Assembly (NCBI GenBank): GCA_036245525.1
Contig: BTPG01000005.1
Location: 126,417,620 to 126,481,619, forward strand
Reading direction: 5' to 3'
Length of the DNA stretch: 64,000 nucleotides
Origin: Semisulcospira habei
Lineage: Eukaryota; Mollusca; Gastropoda; Semisulcospiridae
Of this stretch, positions 61,052 to 64,000 are shown in pieces; position 1 is the first letter of the stretch; the number at the start of each line of letters is the position of its first letter. A program made the translations under genes and the position numbers. The notes under the pieces are model-generated. The model did not search any database, had not been told where the DNA came from, and saw only the letters and a program-made list of their open reading frames with translations.

Positions 61052-62459
61052 CTAGAACTGTTGAAAGAGGTGAGTTTTGAGGGCGGACTGGAAGGAGGAG
61101 AGAGAGTGTTTCTGACGGAGAGAGAGCGGGAGAGTGTTCCAGGTGGATGGACCATATACTGAGAAGGAGCGGGGGCCGAAAGTGCTGAGTTTGGAGCGGG
61201 GGATGTGGAGGCGGAGAGGGTCGGAGGCAGAGCGGGGAGGAGTGTAGGGGTGAAGTAAGTTTGAGAGATAGGCGGGAGCGCAGTTGTTCAGGGATTTGTA
61301 GCAGAGAGACAGAATCTTGTATTGGATGCGTTGGGGGATGGGAAGCCAGTGAAGGAGTTTGAGCAAGGGAGTGATGTGGTCCGATTTTTTCTTTCTGAGG
61401 ACGAGGCGGGCAGCATTGTTCTGGACGCGCTGGAGAGTGAAAGTGGTGGAGTGAGGGAGGCCGGAAAGGAGAGAGTTGCAGTAGTCGATGCGAGATAGGA
61501 TGAGAGAGACAGCAAGTTTGGTGGCAGCTTCGGTAGTGAGGTATTTTCTGATCTGACTGATGCGGCGGAGGTGGAAGTAGCATGCCTAGACCGTGGCGGA
61601 GACGAAGCTGGTCATGGAAAGAGAGGAATCGAGGATAACGCCGAGGTTTTTGGCCGAGTCAGAGAGGGAGATGGGGGTGCTGTCGAGTTGAAAGTGGAGG
61701 AAAGGAGGAAGCTGGGAAAGTTTCTGGCGAGTGCCTACCAGCATGGCTTCCGTTTTGTCGTCATTCAGTTTAAGCTTGTTTGCTGTCATCCAGTTTTTCA
61801 CATCTTCGTAGCAGTCAGCCGTGCGAGTCAGTAGTGACTGAGTGTTGTCGAGTTTGTCTTTGTCTAGTAGTTGTGAGTCGTCAGCGTAGAGGTGGAGGTG
61901 TATGTGGTGAGTGGATGATGTTGGACAGGGGAGAAGTGTAGACTGTGAAAAGGACCGGGCCCAGGACGGACCCCTGTGGAACTCCGCAAGGAGAGCGTGA
62001 CTGGGTTGGAGGAGACGCCGTCGATGGTGACGGACTGTTGTCTGTCGGAGAGGTAGGAGAGAAACCAGGAGTGAGCAGAGTCAGTGATGCCAAAGGAGTG
62101 GTGAAGGCGGTGGAGGAGGATAGAGTGGTCTATAGTGTCGAAGGCGGCAGAGAGGTCGAGTAGCGTAAGAAGGGAGATGTTGCCCGAGTCGGTGGAGAGA
62201 AGCAGGTCGTTTAAGATATGTAGAAGGGCTGTTTCAGTGCTGTGATGTTTGCGATAGGCAGACTGGAAGGGACTGAGGAGGTTGTTGTCGGCGAGGTGGA
62301 GGTTGAGCTGGTTGAGAACGACCTTCTCAAGAAGTTTGGACAGGAAAGAGAGATTGGAGGCTGGGCGATAGTTTTTTTGTTCGTTTGGGTTGAGGTTGTG
62401 TTTTTTGAGGAGAGGACGGACGATGGCGGACTTGAAGATATCAGGGACGGAGCCGTTCT
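61052..62459 (-). pseudogene. L2/CR1-type LINE reverse transcriptase
   Basis: Blocks in - strand order: [19 protein letters not shown] (about 61960-62010), [10 protein letters not shown] with YADD at 61877-61888, WMTANKLKLNDDKTEAMLVG, NLGVILDSSLSM, and the C-terminal LKLLHWLPIPQRIQYKILSLCYKSLNN ... YLSNLL ... STWNTLPLSLR, which is diagnostic for CR1/L2 LINEs. Several frame changes and no continuous ORF. Confidence 0.8.
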
Positions 62460-63646
62460 CTAGAGATGATGTCGGTACTGAATGGCAGAAGTTTTGGAAG
62501 GCCGTCCCGGTAGAGAGAAGCTGGGAGAGGGTCTAGTTCGCAGGTTTTGAGAGGCATGGACTTTATGGTCTTGAGGACTTCGTCCTGAGAGACGGGTGCC
62601 GGAAAAGGGGGTGTCGGGAGGGCAAGGCGGAGAAGGCAGAGTGTCGAGTGAGTTGCGCAGCGTTTGGATTTTGTCGGAAAAATAGGTGGAAAAAGCGGAC
62701 GGGAGTTCTTCTTTGCTGTGTGTGTTGGGGAGAGGAGAGTCTTTAGAAATGCCTAGGAGTGTGTTCATGGTAGCGTAGAGGGTTTTGGAAGAAGTGGATT
62801 CCAGGATTTTGTTTTGAAGGTGTTTGCGTTTGGAGTCGGAGATCATTCTGCAGACTTTGTATCTAGTTGTTTGGAAAATCTGTCTGTGAACGGTGAGATC
62901 AGATGAGCGCCAGCGGCGTCCCGCTTGTCGGCGCTCGCGCTTGGCCTCAGCTATGTCGTCAGTGAGCCAGGGCGAGGGGGGTCGGTTGGGTATGGAGCAG
63001 GTGGTGACAGGTGCATGGGTGTCTAGAAGTTTTCGAAGGGAGGAGTCGAAATGGGATGCAAGATCAGGAGAGGAGGCGAGGTCCAGGAGAAGGTCGACAG
63101 CTTCGTCGAAGAAGCTCTCTCGGTTGACAGATTTTAGTTTGCGACGAGAGACAAGGAGCTTGTGTTTTTTCGGGGGAGGTAGGTTGAGGGAGACGAGAAA
63201 AGCGAGGTGGTCAGAGGGAAACACAGAGGAGGTGTCAGAGTCGAGAAAGAGTTGATCGGAGGTGCGGGTGATGATCCAGTCGAGGGTGTGGCCGAGTCGG
63301 TGGGTGGGTTTGGTGATGTGTTGTGTAAGATTGTGGTTTGAAAGTGATGTGCAAAGGCGTTTTGTGTCAGGGTGGTCGGGTTTGTCGAAATGGAAGTTAA
63401 AGTCGCCAAGAAGGATGTGTTTTCCGGGTCTTGTGCTGTAGTGGTCGAGGAGGAGCTCAAGTGAGGAACATGGAGTTTGTGAGTTTGTTTTGAGAGCTTG
63501 GAGGGGGTCGATAGATACATGAGAAGACTGATGAGGGACTGGCCAGGGAGTGTTGCTACGGCCTCGACAGATTCAAAGGAGGGATGAGCAAAAGGTAGAG
63601 ACTGAGAGAAGGAGAGGTGAGCGGAGAGACAGTCCCTGTAGATGAT
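62460..63646 (-). pseudogene. L2/CR1-type LINE endonuclease region
   Basis: Endonuclease blocks LLGDFNFHFD, HTLDWIITR and PSDHLAFLV are followed by the linker (VSRRKLKSVNRESFFDEAV ... SSKTLYATMNTLLG), open to 62460. Near 63455 five bases are missing relative to the left copy (GAGCTCAAGTGAGG against GAGATCGAACTCGGTGAGG), which breaks the frame upstream. Confidence 0.7.
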
Positions 63647-63693
63647 GTAGGCTTAACTGAAATCAAGCACGAGCCGATATATATGTTTCGTAC

Positions 63694-63867
63694 CTGTCCA
63701 AGAAGCATGATCTGGTCCTCCTGTCGTACGTGAAGGACCCAGGTCCAAAGAACGGCACGGAACACAGCAGAGCTGATCCCAACCAGAGGGCAAAGCACAG
63801 CCACAGCACCCTACTCCGGTTCAATGACAGCGTTCGATAAGTAGCGTGGTGGCAAATACTCAGGTAC
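63694..63867 (-). CDS. GPCR exon with end of TM3, ICL2, TM4 and ECL2
   Basis: A 174-nt exon between acceptor ACTTTCCAG and donor GTACGA. It begins inside the Arg codon of the DRY motif (R)YLSICHHATYRTLSL, runs through TM4 (RVLWLCFALWLGSALLCSV) and an extracellular loop with a Cys (RTRSCFLD). Phases agree at both ends (1 + 57 codons + 2 bases). Exons for the N-terminus to TM3 lie to the right of the window. The following intron of 4.7 kb contains an L2-type LINE, MITEs and microsatellites. Confidence 0.8.
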
Positions 63868-64000
63868 CTGGAAAGTGACGCCGTCAAAAATTGTTATCAT
63901 CATCGACATAAGAGTCGTCATCATCATTATTTGCCAAGTTCTTCCCTTGTAAAGGCAAGAGACAGCAATGAGTCATTTTTGTGAAATGCCAGATTTTCAT
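63868..64000 (-). other. GPCR intron, upstream side
   Basis: Sequence upstream of the acceptor at 63868. It should lead to the preceding exon, outside the window. The open frame that continues through the acceptor is intronic. Confidence 0.5.

Larger units (their letters stand above)
60874..63646 (-). mobile_element. L2/CR1-type LINE, 5'-truncated
   Basis: Reads leftwards from a truncation in the endonuclease at 63646 to the (TAA)n tail at 60874-60890. It lies inside the 4.7-kb GPCR intron in the same direction as the gene. It has a complete RT and 3' end, so it serves as reference for the copies at 1-2540 and 54938-55331. Confidence 0.85.

Overview
This is nuclear DNA of an animal, most likely a marine invertebrate; a mollusc or another lophotrochozoan is my best guess, not a proof. 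Reasons: spliced genes with GT-AG introns and matching phases, several LINE clades, Tc1-like transposons, many palindromic MITEs, long microsatellites and a complete Polinton (Maverick). There is no bacterial gene organisation.

Two host genes can be modelled in part. An alpha-1,3-fucosyltransferase (GT10) lies on the + strand with three in-phase exons at 20738-20875, 21403-21537 and 22349-22794. A rhodopsin-type GPCR lies on the - strand with three in-phase exons at 63694-63867, 58862-58956 and 57245-57965. Each has one apparent reading-frame break in its last visible exon.

The main structure is a Polinton at 31864-47753 (15.9 kb) with terminal inverted repeats of about 1 kb and a 5-bp GCCTC target duplication. 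It carries a retroviral-type integrase, a protein-primed-type family B DNA polymerase, a packaging ATPase, a double jelly-roll type major capsid protein, and about eight small or membrane/coiled-coil proteins. I find no separate adenain-like protease, but the polymerase N-terminus looks like an OTU-type cysteine peptidase fold. A roughly 390-bp SINE-like element sits inside the left TIR with a 13-bp TSD. Two more copies of the same family occur in this window, each with its own TSD.

The rest is mostly transposon debris. There are three copies of an RTE-like LINE with a C-terminal C2H2 finger (2.9-5.7, 12.6-16.6 and 26.9-29.7 kb), another RTE-type LINE (48.7-49.8 kb), a long I-type LINE with gag knuckles, endonuclease, RT and RNase H (49.9-54.9 kb) plus two 3' fragments of it (7.3-8.3 and 30.1-30.7 kb), and three copies of an L2/CR1-type LINE (1-2.5, 54.9-55.3 and 60.9-63.6 kb). 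A pair of Tc1-like elements lies at 8.8-10.6 kb. At least five palindromic or TIR-bearing MITE families end at TTAA with CCC/GGG-like termini, which suggests piggyBac-type mobilisation. Microsatellites of (GA), (GT), (AT), (AAT), (GGCT) and (CA) type are scattered between them.
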